From Pedobacter steynii (lineage in GTDB: Bacteria; Bacteroidota; Bacteroidia; Sphingobacteriales; Sphingobacteriaceae), in the NCBI RefSeq assembly GCF_900103665.1, contig NZ_FNGY01000006.1, positions 372,001 to 436,000 on the forward strand: a stretch of 64,000 bases of DNA. Reading direction: 5' to 3'. The translations under genes and the position numbers were made by a program. The notes beneath the pieces are model-generated. The model saw only the letters and a list, made by a program, of their open reading frames with translations, ran no database searches and was not told the origin of the DNA. Each line of letters begins with the position of its first letter. Position 1 is the first letter of the stretch. Shown here piece after piece: positions 9,133 to 16,653 of this stretch.

Positions 9133-9555
9133 TTATTTTTTCGGGTATTTTTCTTTAGTCAGGACTATTGAATGATCAATCATTTTTGATAAAACTGTGA
9201 AATCAATATCTGCCAGTTTTTTTATATAAATACAGGCCTTGCTCATTTTATATTTTCCAAGTTGTTTTAGGAACTCTTCTTTTATCTCAAAGCCACAACC
9301 TACATATAAGGTGATGGCAGCACTTCGAGGTGAGAATCCGGCCAATGGCGCATCGCCTTCATGGCCACTTTCATATTTATAATGATAACTTCCAAAACCG
9401 ATAATGGATGGTCCCCACATCTTTGCTGGAAATCCGGTCTGTTTTTCCATCAGTTCAACCAAGGCATAACTGTCCTGCCGCTTTACCGGATCAGTCACCT
9501 GTTCAATGAACTCACTTACACTTTTTGTAGTCTGAGTGGTCTTGTTCTTTGCCAT
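9133..9555 (-). CDS. DUF1801 (YdhG-like) domain protein
   Basis: 140 residues, cytoplasmic, no signal sequence. The pattern SVSEFIEQVTDPVKRQDSYALVELMEKQTG at the N-terminus, then MWGPSIIGFGSYHYKYESG and a C-terminal KYKMSKACIYIKKLADID, is the DUF1801/YdhG family, whose biochemical role is not established. It is a single gene on the opposite strand to its neighbours, and separates the fucosidase from the Gfo/Idh gene. Confidence 0.85.
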   Translation of the reverse strand: MAKNKTTQTTKSVSEFIEQVTDPVKRQDSYALVELMEKQTGFPAKMWGPSIIGFGSYHYKYESGHEGDAPLAGFSPRSAAITLYVGCGFEIKEEFLKQLGKYKMSKACIYIKKLADIDFTVLSKMIDHSIVLTKEKYPKK

Positions 9556-9677
9556 GTTAATTGTAATTTTTTTAATTCATCTAAATGAACGGGTTGCTAT
9601 CTTCTAAATTAAGAACAATAAATTTCTTAATTTAGAAAATATCTTCCGGAATCACACAAGCCCGGCTGATCACCCAA

Positions 9678-11000
9678 ATGAAACCAAATATGATGAAAAA
9701 AACTAATGATTTACACTCAACTGACCGCAGGTCCTTTTTGAAAAAATCGGGTATAGTGATGTTAGGCAGCACGCTTGCTTATCAAGCTGGTTTTTCCAAT
9801 CCATTATTCAGCACTGCAAAATCAACGATTAAGGTAGGTTTAATCGGATGTGGCGGACGCGGTACCGGTGCTGCGGCACAGGCATTAGCCGCAGATCCCG
9901 ACGTGGTGATTACTGCAATGGGAGATATTTTTGAAGACAGGCTGGAAGAGGCTTACAATGCCTTAACTAATATCGATGCCAAACGGCTGAAGGTAGATAA
10001 AAAAAGAAAGTTTATCGGTTTCGATGCCTACCAAAAGGTCATAGATTCCGGTGTTGATGTGGTCTTACTCACCACTCCTCCGGCTTTCAGACCAGACCAG
10101 CTGACAGCAGCAATCGAAGCAGGAAAACATGTGTTTTGTGAAAAACCGGTAGCAGTTGATGCACCGGGAATCCGTAAAGTCCTTGCAGCAGCTAAGAAAG
10201 CTCAGGAAAAGAATTTATCCCTGGTGTCGGGTTTCTGTTTCAGGTATGACCTGCCAAGCAGGGCTGTATTTAGCCGGGTGTTAAATGGTGATCTGGGGGA
10301 GATCAGGACGGTTTCTACTTTTAGAAACGGATCTGGAAACTGGTCCAATCCCCGTCAGCCTGACTGGAATGACCTGACTTATAAATTGCGCAACTGGCAC
10401 TATCAGAACTGGCTTTCCGGTGATTTTATTGTAGAACAGGCAGTTCATAGCCTGGACATGATGTCATGGGTGATGGGAGATCAGATGCCGGTAACTGCTA
10501 CCGGAACCGGCGGGCGACAAGTGCGCGTGAATGAGATCTATGGAAATATTTACGATCATTTTGCCGTAGAGTTTGAGTATGCAAATGGGGCAAAAGGTTT
10601 TCATTTCTGCAGACAGCAGGAGGGAACTTCACATCGCAATACAGTGGACGTACTCGGGACGGATGGCAGCGCATTTGTAAACGTCGGTATGAAGTACGAA
10701 ATCACAGGTAAACATAACTGGAAGTACGATGGGCCTAAGAAAAATATGTATCAGGTACAGCATGATGAGCTTTTTGCAGCAATCAGAAGCGGGAAGCCCA
10801 TCAACAACGGCGAGTATATGACACATAGTACTTTGCTGGCAATCTGGGGACGGATGGCTGCCTACAGCGGACAGACCATTAGTTTTGAACAGGCTTTAAA
10901 CTCAGATGTTGTGCTGGGACCAAAAATCGAAGAATACAACTGGGACCTTAAATGGGAAAATCAACCGGTGGCTTTACCGGGTGTGACGAAAGTGATCTAA
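9678..11000 (+). CDS. Gfo/Idh/MocA-family oxidoreductase with Tat signal
   Basis: 440 residues. The N-terminus has a twin-arginine export motif (DRRSFLKKSG near residue 16) before a hydrophobic stretch, so the folded NAD(P)-binding enzyme is exported. The Rossmann motif is GLIGCGGRGTGAAAQA near residue 55 and the family EKP motif is in HVFCEKPVAVD near 154. A conserved C-terminal half includes HYQNWLSGDFIVEQAVHSLDMM. Secreted Gfo/Idh enzymes of Bacteroidota often oxidise sugars at C3; the DUF1080 gene downstream fits a 3-keto-glycoside route. Start could also be the ATG at 9690. Confidence 0.88.
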   Translation: MKPNMMKKTNDLHSTDRRSFLKKSGIVMLGSTLAYQAGFSNPLFSTAKSTIKVGLIGCGGRGTGAAAQALAADPDVVITAMGDIFEDRLEEAYNALTNIDAKRLKVDKKRKFIGFDAYQKVIDSGVDVVLLTTPPAFRPDQLTAAIEAGKHVFCEKPVAVDAPGIRKVLAAAKKAQEKNLSLVSGFCFRYDLPSRAVFSRVLNGDLGEIRTVSTFRNGSGNWSNPRQPDWNDLTYKLRNWHYQNWLSGDFIVEQAVHSLDMMSWVMGDQMPVTATGTGGRQVRVNEIYGNIYDHFAVEFEYANGAKGFHFCRQQEGTSHRNTVDVLGTDGSAFVNVGMKYEITGKHNWKYDGPKKNMYQVQHDELFAAIRSGKPINNGEYMTHSTLLAIWGRMAAYSGQTISFEQALNSDVVLGPKIEEYNWDLKWENQPVALPGVTKVI

Positions 11001-11069
11001 TCCTCCATTTAAATCAAATCATGAAACCATCATAAGCATACCGCTTACAAACAGTAATGAACGTCGCTT

Positions 11070-11186
11070 GCGAGCTCATGAATACCATTGAAAGCAATAA
11101 ATAAAAATGAAGAATAGGCGCATGATAGCTTCATAACCGATAAACCGAGTTTACGAGTTCTTGAGAACCATTGAAAATCAATAAAG
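11070..11186 (+). repeat. two degenerate direct repeats upstream of the DUF1080 gene
   Basis: A ~34-bp element starting at 11070 (core ACCATTGAAA, then CAATAAA) recurs at 11153 with the same order of blocks (CGAG-TC--TGA--ACCATTGAAA--CAATAAA). Spacing about 83 bp. Function unknown. Confidence 0.5.
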
Positions 11187-11213
11187 AACACGAAAAAATC
11201 AAATTATATACTG

Positions 11214-11909
11214 ATGAAAAAAATATTAGTGGGGATCGGTATGGCCTTTATAGGCCTGTTGGCGAACACCTCAACCTTGTCTGCACAAACCAAACCGATA
11301 CAGTTTGGAGAAGAACGGAGCCTGGAACATGGCAAAAAGAAAGCGATCAGCTGGATCAACGTAAACACGGAACCGGAGACCTGGAGAAAGGAAAAAGACC
11401 TGCTGATCTGTTCAGGAAAACCAATCGGAGTGATGCGCTCGGAGAAGGTGTATGAGAATTTTATATTGCAGGTAGAGTGGAAACACATGGAAGCCGGAGG
11501 GAACTCCGGTGTATTTGTATGGAGTGATGCAAAGCCAGGTGAACAAAACCGGTTGCCAGGTGGCGTAGAGGTGCAAATGCTGGAACTGGATTGGGTGAAC
11601 CAGAATTTGCAGAATGGCGTAATGGCTCCAATAGCCTATGTTCATGGGGAGCTGTTCGGGGTAGGTGGTGTGGAAACGGTTCCCGATAATCCGAGAGGAG
11701 AAAGAAGTAAATCGATAGAAAACAGGTGTAAGGGCAAAGGAGAATGGAATACCTATGAAGTGATTTGTGTAGATGGAACGATCAAACTATCGGTAAATGG
11801 TAAGTTTGTAAACGGTGTGAGTAAGTCGACCGTAAAGAAAGGCTACCTTTGCCTGGAATCAGAAGGTGCGGAGATTCATTTCCGGAATTTAAAGGTGACG
11901 GAGCTTTGA
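11214..11909 (+). CDS. secreted DUF1080 (3-keto-disaccharide hydrolase-like) protein
   Basis: 231 residues with a signal peptide (ending LANTSTLSAQ). A single DUF1080 jelly-roll domain fills the mature protein: EKDLLICSGKPIGVMRSEKVYENFILQVEWKHM, then GGNSGVFVWSDA and RNLKVTEL at the end. Members act on 3-keto-glycosides or bind glycans. The Gfo/Idh oxidoreductase 213 bp upstream could generate the 3-keto substrate, so the two are a plausible pair; that link is inference. Periplasmic. The family is well recognised; the substrate is not. Confidence 0.87.
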   Translation: MKKILVGIGMAFIGLLANTSTLSAQTKPIQFGEERSLEHGKKKAISWINVNTEPETWRKEKDLLICSGKPIGVMRSEKVYENFILQVEWKHMEAGGNSGVFVWSDAKPGEQNRLPGGVEVQMLELDWVNQNLQNGVMAPIAYVHGELFGVGGVETVPDNPRGERSKSIENRCKGKGEWNTYEVICVDGTIKLSVNGKFVNGVSKSTVKKGYLCLESEGAEIHFRNLKVTEL

Positions 11910-11926
11910 GCACTCAAAAAGAAGAT

Positions 11927-12235
11927 ATGAGCACAGCTAATAACGACTGCAACGGGAATCCTTGTCCGGCGTCAAAATTATTGAAAATATTATCGGGGAA
12001 ATGGAAGGCGCAGATATTCAGGCTGGCTTTAAATGGACCCTTACGTTTCAATAGCCTGATCCGGCAGCTGGAAGGATCAAATAAACAGGCCGTAGCAGTG
12101 GCGCTCAAAGAGCTGGAAGAAGAAGGCTTGTTTGAAAGAAAAGTCATTCAGCTCAAACCACTCCATGTAGAATATATGCTTTCCGAAAGAGGAGCCTCGA
12201 TGATCAGCGTTTTTCAACAATTGGAAGGATTATAG
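11927..12235 (+). CDS. HxlR-family transcriptional regulator
   Basis: 102 residues from the ATG at 11927, which starts just before the family's cysteine (CNGNPCPASKLLKILSGKWKAQIF). A winged helix follows: GPLRFNSLIRQLEGSNKQAVAVALKELEEEGLFERK. HxlR/DUF24 regulators often sense redox or electrophile stress through that N-terminal Cys; here two cysteines (CNGNPC) are present. The gene starts 17 bp after the DUF1080 stop and precedes a DsbA-like gene, suggesting it controls that gene. Extension upstream to 11849 overlaps DUF1080 and has no family similarity. Confidence 0.85.
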   Translation: MSTANNDCNGNPCPASKLLKILSGKWKAQIFRLALNGPLRFNSLIRQLEGSNKQAVAVALKELEEEGLFERKVIQLKPLHVEYMLSERGASMISVFQQLEGL

Positions 12236-12279
12236 TATTGATGCTCAGCCCCGGGGGGTAGTCATTTTTTTCTGACTTA

Positions 12280-12310
12280 TTGCAGAAGGTGTTCAATCTG
12301 AATAGTTTTG
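12280..12310 (+). promoter_or_regulatory. Bacteroidota-type promoter for the DsbA-like gene
   Basis: TTG at 12280-12282 and TAGTTTTG at 12303-12310 with a 20-bp spacer match the Bacteroidota pattern. Transcription would begin within a few bases of the ATG (12318), so the mRNA may be almost leaderless. Confidence 0.5.
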
Positions 12311-12317
12311 TAGCTGA

Positions 12318-13241
12318 ATGATGAAAAATAGGAACAATCCTTTAATCTGCGATCCCGAAAAAGGGAGCTGCGAAATACCTGGCTTTTCTGAAGAAAATGA
12401 AGCCAGCCTGCCGAAAGCGTCAGAAAAACCTTTGTGGGTCACGTATTTTACCGATCCGATTTGTTCTTCCTGCTGGGGGATTGAACCTCAATTGAGAAAG
12501 CTGAAGATGGAATATGGTGCGCTGCTCGAAATAAAGTACCATATGGGCGGACTTTTACCCGACTGGTCGTACAACAGTGGGGGGATTAGTAAACCTGCAG
12601 ATGTGGCCTCACATTGGGACGAGGTGAGTTTACATTACGATATGCCTATTGATGGAGATGTCTGGTTAGAAGATCCGCTGGATTCTTCTTATCCGCCTTC
12701 TATTGCATTTAAAGCTGCTCAAATGCAGGATACAGACAAGGCTTTGCTTTTTTTAAGAAGGATAAAAGAAATGGTTTTCCTGGAGAAAAAGAACATCAGT
12801 AAATGGGAACATTTGCGGGCAGCAGCGGTAGAAACAGGACTTGATCCTGTGAAATTAGCATCGGATGCTAAAGGGAGCGCAAAGCAATATTTTCAAGAAG
12901 ACCTGCAGCTGGCAGGCCACTGGAATGTCAGGGGCTTTCCAACTTTGTTTTTTACGGATGACAAAGGCAACCAGGAAAAAATATATGGGGTAAAACCATA
13001 TCATGTTTATGAGGCGGCGATATTGTCGCTCTTACCAGGTGCTGAGGCAGAAAAAGTAAGGCCGGATCAGGACTGGCAGTCTTTATTTTCCACATATCCC
13101 AGCATGACAAGAAAAGAACTATCCGTTATCGCAGGTCTTTCTTCAGCAGATGCGGAAAGTTTATTGGGAAATCTGGTGACTGAAGGGAAACTGAAACTCA
13201 GCAGCACAAAAAACGGAAAGATCTGGAAAATAAAAAACTGA
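12318..13241 (+). CDS. DsbA-family (FrnE/SpxH-like) thioredoxin-fold protein with C-terminal winged-helix-like segment
   Basis: 307 residues, no signal peptide. A thioredoxin-fold DsbA domain carries C49-S-S-C52 in TDPICSSCWGIEPQ and the cis-Pro loop VRGFPTLFF near residue 210. This resembles the cytoplasmic DsbA-like group that includes FrnE and the ClpXP adaptor SpxH. The last ~60 residues (SMTRKELSVIAGLSSADAESLLGNLVTEGKLKLS) look like a winged helix. The HxlR gene upstream points to redox-linked regulation. Isomerase versus protease adaptor cannot be decided here. Confidence 0.8.
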   Translation: MMKNRNNPLICDPEKGSCEIPGFSEENEASLPKASEKPLWVTYFTDPICSSCWGIEPQLRKLKMEYGALLEIKYHMGGLLPDWSYNSGGISKPADVASHWDEVSLHYDMPIDGDVWLEDPLDSSYPPSIAFKAAQMQDTDKALLFLRRIKEMVFLEKKNISKWEHLRAAAVETGLDPVKLASDAKGSAKQYFQEDLQLAGHWNVRGFPTLFFTDDKGNQEKIYGVKPYHVYEAAILSLLPGAEAEKVRPDQDWQSLFSTYPSMTRKELSVIAGLSSADAESLLGNLVTEGKLKLSSTKNGKIWKIKN

Positions 13242-13397
13242 CAATTACACTTAATGTTTTGACAAAAGCACGCAATCTTTTTATCCCTAATTCTGCTTAA
13301 TTTGAAGTTGTGAATGTCATATAGAGACATCAAATTTTTATCATAAAGTAATATGATAGGTTAGTTAATTAGATAGGGGTATCTTCTTATCGAATTG

Positions 13398-13438
13398 AAA
13401 AGTTCTGCAGGGGCCTGGATGGGACCTACAGAACTTTT
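13398..13438. terminator. strong hairpin with T-run (terminator)
   Basis: AAAAGTTCTG at 13398-13407 pairs perfectly with CAGAACTTTT at 13429-13438, with an inner GGGCC/GGGACC region, followed by TAT. It works in either orientation; it probably ends the DsbA-like transcript or a small RNA in the 13242-13639 gap. Confidence 0.65.
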
Positions 13439-13550
13439 TATTCTGCTTTAACAGCCACTTTCTGGTCCATTGTCTTTTTGTGATCTGGAACCCGCTTCCC
13501 TGAATTCATATCGGGCTTAAAAAAGTTATTCTGATGTCCGGATGGGACCT
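13417..13550 (+). repeat. duplicated GGATGGGACCT element in the gene-free gap 13242-13639
   Basis: GGATGGGACCT at 13417-13427 (inside the hairpin loop side) recurs at 13540-13550, both followed by (A/G)CAG(A/G)A. The 398-bp gap shows no protein-coding sequence; these elements and the hairpin are its only visible structure. Confidence 0.5.
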
Positions 13551-13639
13551 GCAGGATGTTCTTTGTTTGTCGGCATTAAAAAAAAACACTAATTTGGACG
13601 TTTCTAACTGCTCGATTCGATATAGATAAATCACCGCTC

Positions 13640-15337
13640 GTGAAATACAGTAAATTATTTAAATTTTCCATTTTCTTCCTTCTGCTGGTTTTATCTGCAA
13701 TTTTCTTATACATCAGATATGGAAAAGGGCCGGGCCTTCCGGACGAGCTAAACGATAAGGCCCGGAATGAAACTTTGATTGCGGTATATGATCGTAAACA
13801 TGTCATTCCTGAAAACCTGCCGGATCAAATCCAATACCTCTCCATTAAATGGAAAAACGAAGGTTTAGCCTCAAATTCTTCAGATCTGAGGGGAAAACTA
13901 TCCACCTCTAAAAACCTGCTGCTGACCCTTGAAATCTGGCCGGCTAAAAATAACAATGTGCTGGACGAAATCCTTAAGGGAACTTATGATGCAAAAATCA
14001 GGCAGCTGGCTTTATTTGCAGGTAACAGGCGGGATATCATGTTGCGCTTTCTTCCCGAAATGGAAATACCTGTTCAGGACTTTCCATGGCAGTACCAGTC
14101 GCCCGAACAATATATTAATGCTTTTAATTACTTCGCCAGGCAGTTGAAAAAAAATGCACCGGGCATCAAAATGCTTTGGTCTCCTGCCGGTTATCCGGGC
14201 GACTCAGAATTCTGGCCGGGACCGGACCATGTCGATGCGATCAGTATTACTCTGGGCAGCAAATCTGAAATGAAGACGAAGGCTTATCCTGTAGACAGCG
14301 GTTTGACGGCTGGTTTATTAAAAAGTAAAATTCATAGAATGCGGTTTATGGATAAACCCATTCTGATCTTGTCGGCAGGATGGAAAGCAGAACGGCCGGA
14401 GTTATCTGCTATGTTGAAGAAAGTGGAGCATCAGGCCGATAGTTTTAAAAACACGATCTATTCGTCCAGGTATTTCCAGGCAGATACTCCCGGGGTCATT
14501 AAACGTAAGACACTGTTGATAGGCGCCTATGATCCAAGACAGGTATTACTGAAAGAACCTGAATTGACGGTAGAACACCTTTTTACCGATTGGGGAGAAA
14601 TCCAAAGAGGTGATTTTAACAGAAAATTTCATGAAGTAACCAGACGGAAACATGATGTAATTGTAACCATGGAGCCCTGGAGGGACATCACTAACCGGGA
14701 GGATTCATCGGTATTGCAAAATACGATGCGGGGTAAATACGACCGGGAGATCAGGGAACTATACCGGATCATTTCCAATTCAGGTCAGCATGTCTACCTG
14801 CGCTGGGCGCATGAAATGGAAATCCCGATTCACCGTTATTCCTGGCAAAGCAAGCTGCCGGTAGATTACATCAATTCCTACCGGTATTTTATGAAATTTA
14901 AAAAGAAAGACGATCAGATCTTCCGGGTATGGGGACCGGCCGGCGACAGAGGTTCTGCGGATTGGTATCCCGGAGATGATGTGGTCGATTATATCAGCAT
15001 CGCTATCTACGGGCTACCCGATAAAAATATAACGGATGAACGTCAGCAGGAATCATTCCGTACCATATTTCAACGTAAAAGTTATAGAATGAGGTTTATG
15101 AATAAACCTTTTTTTATCACCGAATTTGGTGTGAAGGGGACAGCAGGCTATAAAAAAAAATGGCTTGAAGGTGCTGCGGAAACCATTCGCCAGAATCAAC
15201 AGATATTTGGAATATGTTATTTCAATTTATTTGATAATCCTAAAGCCTGGGGGGATATAAAGGCTCCCGACTGGAGCATCACTAAAGATATATTTAAGGG
15301 TTTCTGTAAATCACTTCAAACCGGAACGGATTATTAA
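13640..15337 (+). CDS. membrane-anchored protein with two tandem GH26-like domains
   Basis: 565 residues from a GTG start at 13640; residues ~8-27 form one N-terminal membrane helix, so the rest is periplasmic. Two GH26-like TIM barrels follow (~45-285 and ~290-560). Domain 2 has an acid/base candidate E392 (YLRWAHEMEIP) and nucleophile candidate E495 (FFITEFGVKG). Domain 1 keeps E140 (MLRFLPEMEIP) but has Ser245 where the nucleophile belongs (ILILSAGW), so it is probably inactive. GH26 enzymes cleave beta-mannans or beta-glucans. The stop overlaps the next ATG (TAATG). First gene of a three-gene glycan operon. Confidence 0.82.
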   Translation: MKYSKLFKFSIFFLLLVLSAIFLYIRYGKGPGLPDELNDKARNETLIAVYDRKHVIPENLPDQIQYLSIKWKNEGLASNSSDLRGKLSTSKNLLLTLEIWPAKNNNVLDEILKGTYDAKIRQLALFAGNRRDIMLRFLPEMEIPVQDFPWQYQSPEQYINAFNYFARQLKKNAPGIKMLWSPAGYPGDSEFWPGPDHVDAISITLGSKSEMKTKAYPVDSGLTAGLLKSKIHRMRFMDKPILILSAGWKAERPELSAMLKKVEHQADSFKNTIYSSRYFQADTPGVIKRKTLLIGAYDPRQVLLKEPELTVEHLFTDWGEIQRGDFNRKFHEVTRRKHDVIVTMEPWRDITNREDSSVLQNTMRGKYDREIRELYRIISNSGQHVYLRWAHEMEIPIHRYSWQSKLPVDYINSYRYFMKFKKKDDQIFRVWGPAGDRGSADWYPGDDVVDYISIAIYGLPDKNITDERQQESFRTIFQRKSYRMRFMNKPFFITEFGVKGTAGYKKKWLEGAAETIRQNQQIFGICYFNLFDNPKAWGDIKAPDWSITKDIFKGFCKSLQTGTDY

Positions 15338-16653
15338 TGAGCTATAAATTAACCAGGCTTTCCATGCTGCTGATGCTGCTTACATTTCTGGGTTGCTCCG
15401 GAAAGAAAAACAAGCAGAAGGGGCGTGTTTATATAGAAAATAAAGAAGGGAGATTTACACTGTACCGGGCAGGTGCTCCCTACAACATCAAGGGCGCATC
15501 TGGTTTTTCGGAATTGCAGACATTAAAAGAGGCAGGAGGAAATACCATCAGAATATGGGATACCGTTGGATTAAGTGCCATCTTGAAAAAGGCAAACGAA
15601 AATGGGATCGCGGTAATTGTTGGTCTTCCTCTGCCGGAAAGCCGGTACCTGTCTTTTTATGATGATCAGGCCAAAGTCGATTCACAGTACAATTCCATTA
15701 AAAGAATAGTCAATGCCCATAAGAAGGATCCCGCATTGCTGATGTGGTGTGTGGGAAATGAACTGGTTTTTCCGCTCAGACCAAAATACCGTAGCTTTTA
15801 TAAAGCTTTTAATGACATTGTAGCACTCATTCATGAGGATGACCCTGATCATCCGGTAACAACCACTGTGCTGAATTTTACCCAAAAGGACATTTTTAAC
15901 ATCAGCATGCGTACAGAGATCGACCTCATTTCTTTTAATATTTTTGGGGCAATAAAGTATCTTAAAAAAGATCTGAAGGATTTTTCCTGGTTTTGGAAGG
16001 GCCCGTATCTCATCACAGAATGGGGGATAGATGGTCCCTGGGATGGAACACAGTATACGGCATGGGCCGCATATATTGAACCGACAAGTACAAAAAAAGC
16101 GGTACAATACAAAGAACGTTATGATCAATATATGCCGGTTAATGATCCCCGGTATCTGGGCTCGTTTATCTTTTTCTGGGGTCAGAAGCAGGAAACAACG
16201 CATACCTGGTTCAGTCTTTTCGATGAGCATGGCCGGAAAACGGAATCGGTTTCTGCAGCTGCAGCGATATGGACCGGAAACAATGGAAAAGATACCTTCC
16301 CGAAAATCAACTACATGCTCCTGAATAAGAAAGGGGCATATGACAATATCATACTAAAGCCCAATCAGCCGGCCAATGCGGAGTTATTGATCGAATCAGG
16401 ATCTTTGGCACCCGAGAAAATTGAATGGGAAATCTATCCTGAAGACTGGTATAGAAAAGGAAATGTAAATAACATTGTCAGGCCTGCTGCAGTTAAAACA
16501 AAATTCAGCAGTACCGCGGATTTGCAGGTTGCATTTAATACACCCGCCAAGGAGGGCCCTTACAGATTATTTGTCACCATCACGAACCGTAACGGAAATA
16601 TCGCCACTTCCAATACCCCATTTTACATAGCCGAGAATAATGAAAAGAAATAA
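15337..16653 (+). CDS. lipoprotein with GH2-like TIM-barrel glycosidase domain
   Basis: 438 residues. Lipoprotein signal (LLTFLGCSGKKNK). The central TIM barrel has the GH2/GH5-clan pattern: a GGNTIRIWD strand, acid/base E142 in MWCVGNELVF and nucleophile E228 in YLITEWGIDGPWDG. A C-terminal Ig-like segment (~330-435) follows. Both catalytic glutamates are present. Periplasmic or outer-membrane attached glycosidase. It overlaps the tandem GH26-like gene by 1 bp and the synthase fusion by 14 bp, so the three are tightly coupled. The linkage cleaved is unknown; GH2 is the closest family feel rather than a firm assignment. Confidence 0.8.
   Translation: MSYKLTRLSMLLMLLTFLGCSGKKNKQKGRVYIENKEGRFTLYRAGAPYNIKGASGFSELQTLKEAGGNTIRIWDTVGLSAILKKANENGIAVIVGLPLPESRYLSFYDDQAKVDSQYNSIKRIVNAHKKDPALLMWCVGNELVFPLRPKYRSFYKAFNDIVALIHEDDPDHPVTTTVLNFTQKDIFNISMRTEIDLISFNIFGAIKYLKKDLKDFSWFWKGPYLITEWGIDGPWDGTQYTAWAAYIEPTSTKKAVQYKERYDQYMPVNDPRYLGSFIFFWGQKQETTHTWFSLFDEHGRKTESVSAAAAIWTGNNGKDTFPKINYMLLNKKGAYDNIILKPNQPANAELLIESGSLAPEKIEWEIYPEDWYRKGNVNNIVRPAAVKTKFSSTADLQVAFNTPAKEGPYRLFVTITNRNGNIATSNTPFYIAENNEKK

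Noticed and set aside
15682..16230. 182-residue open frame opposite the GH2-like gene
   Set aside because: Antisense shadow with Cys/Ile-rich composition and no start context.
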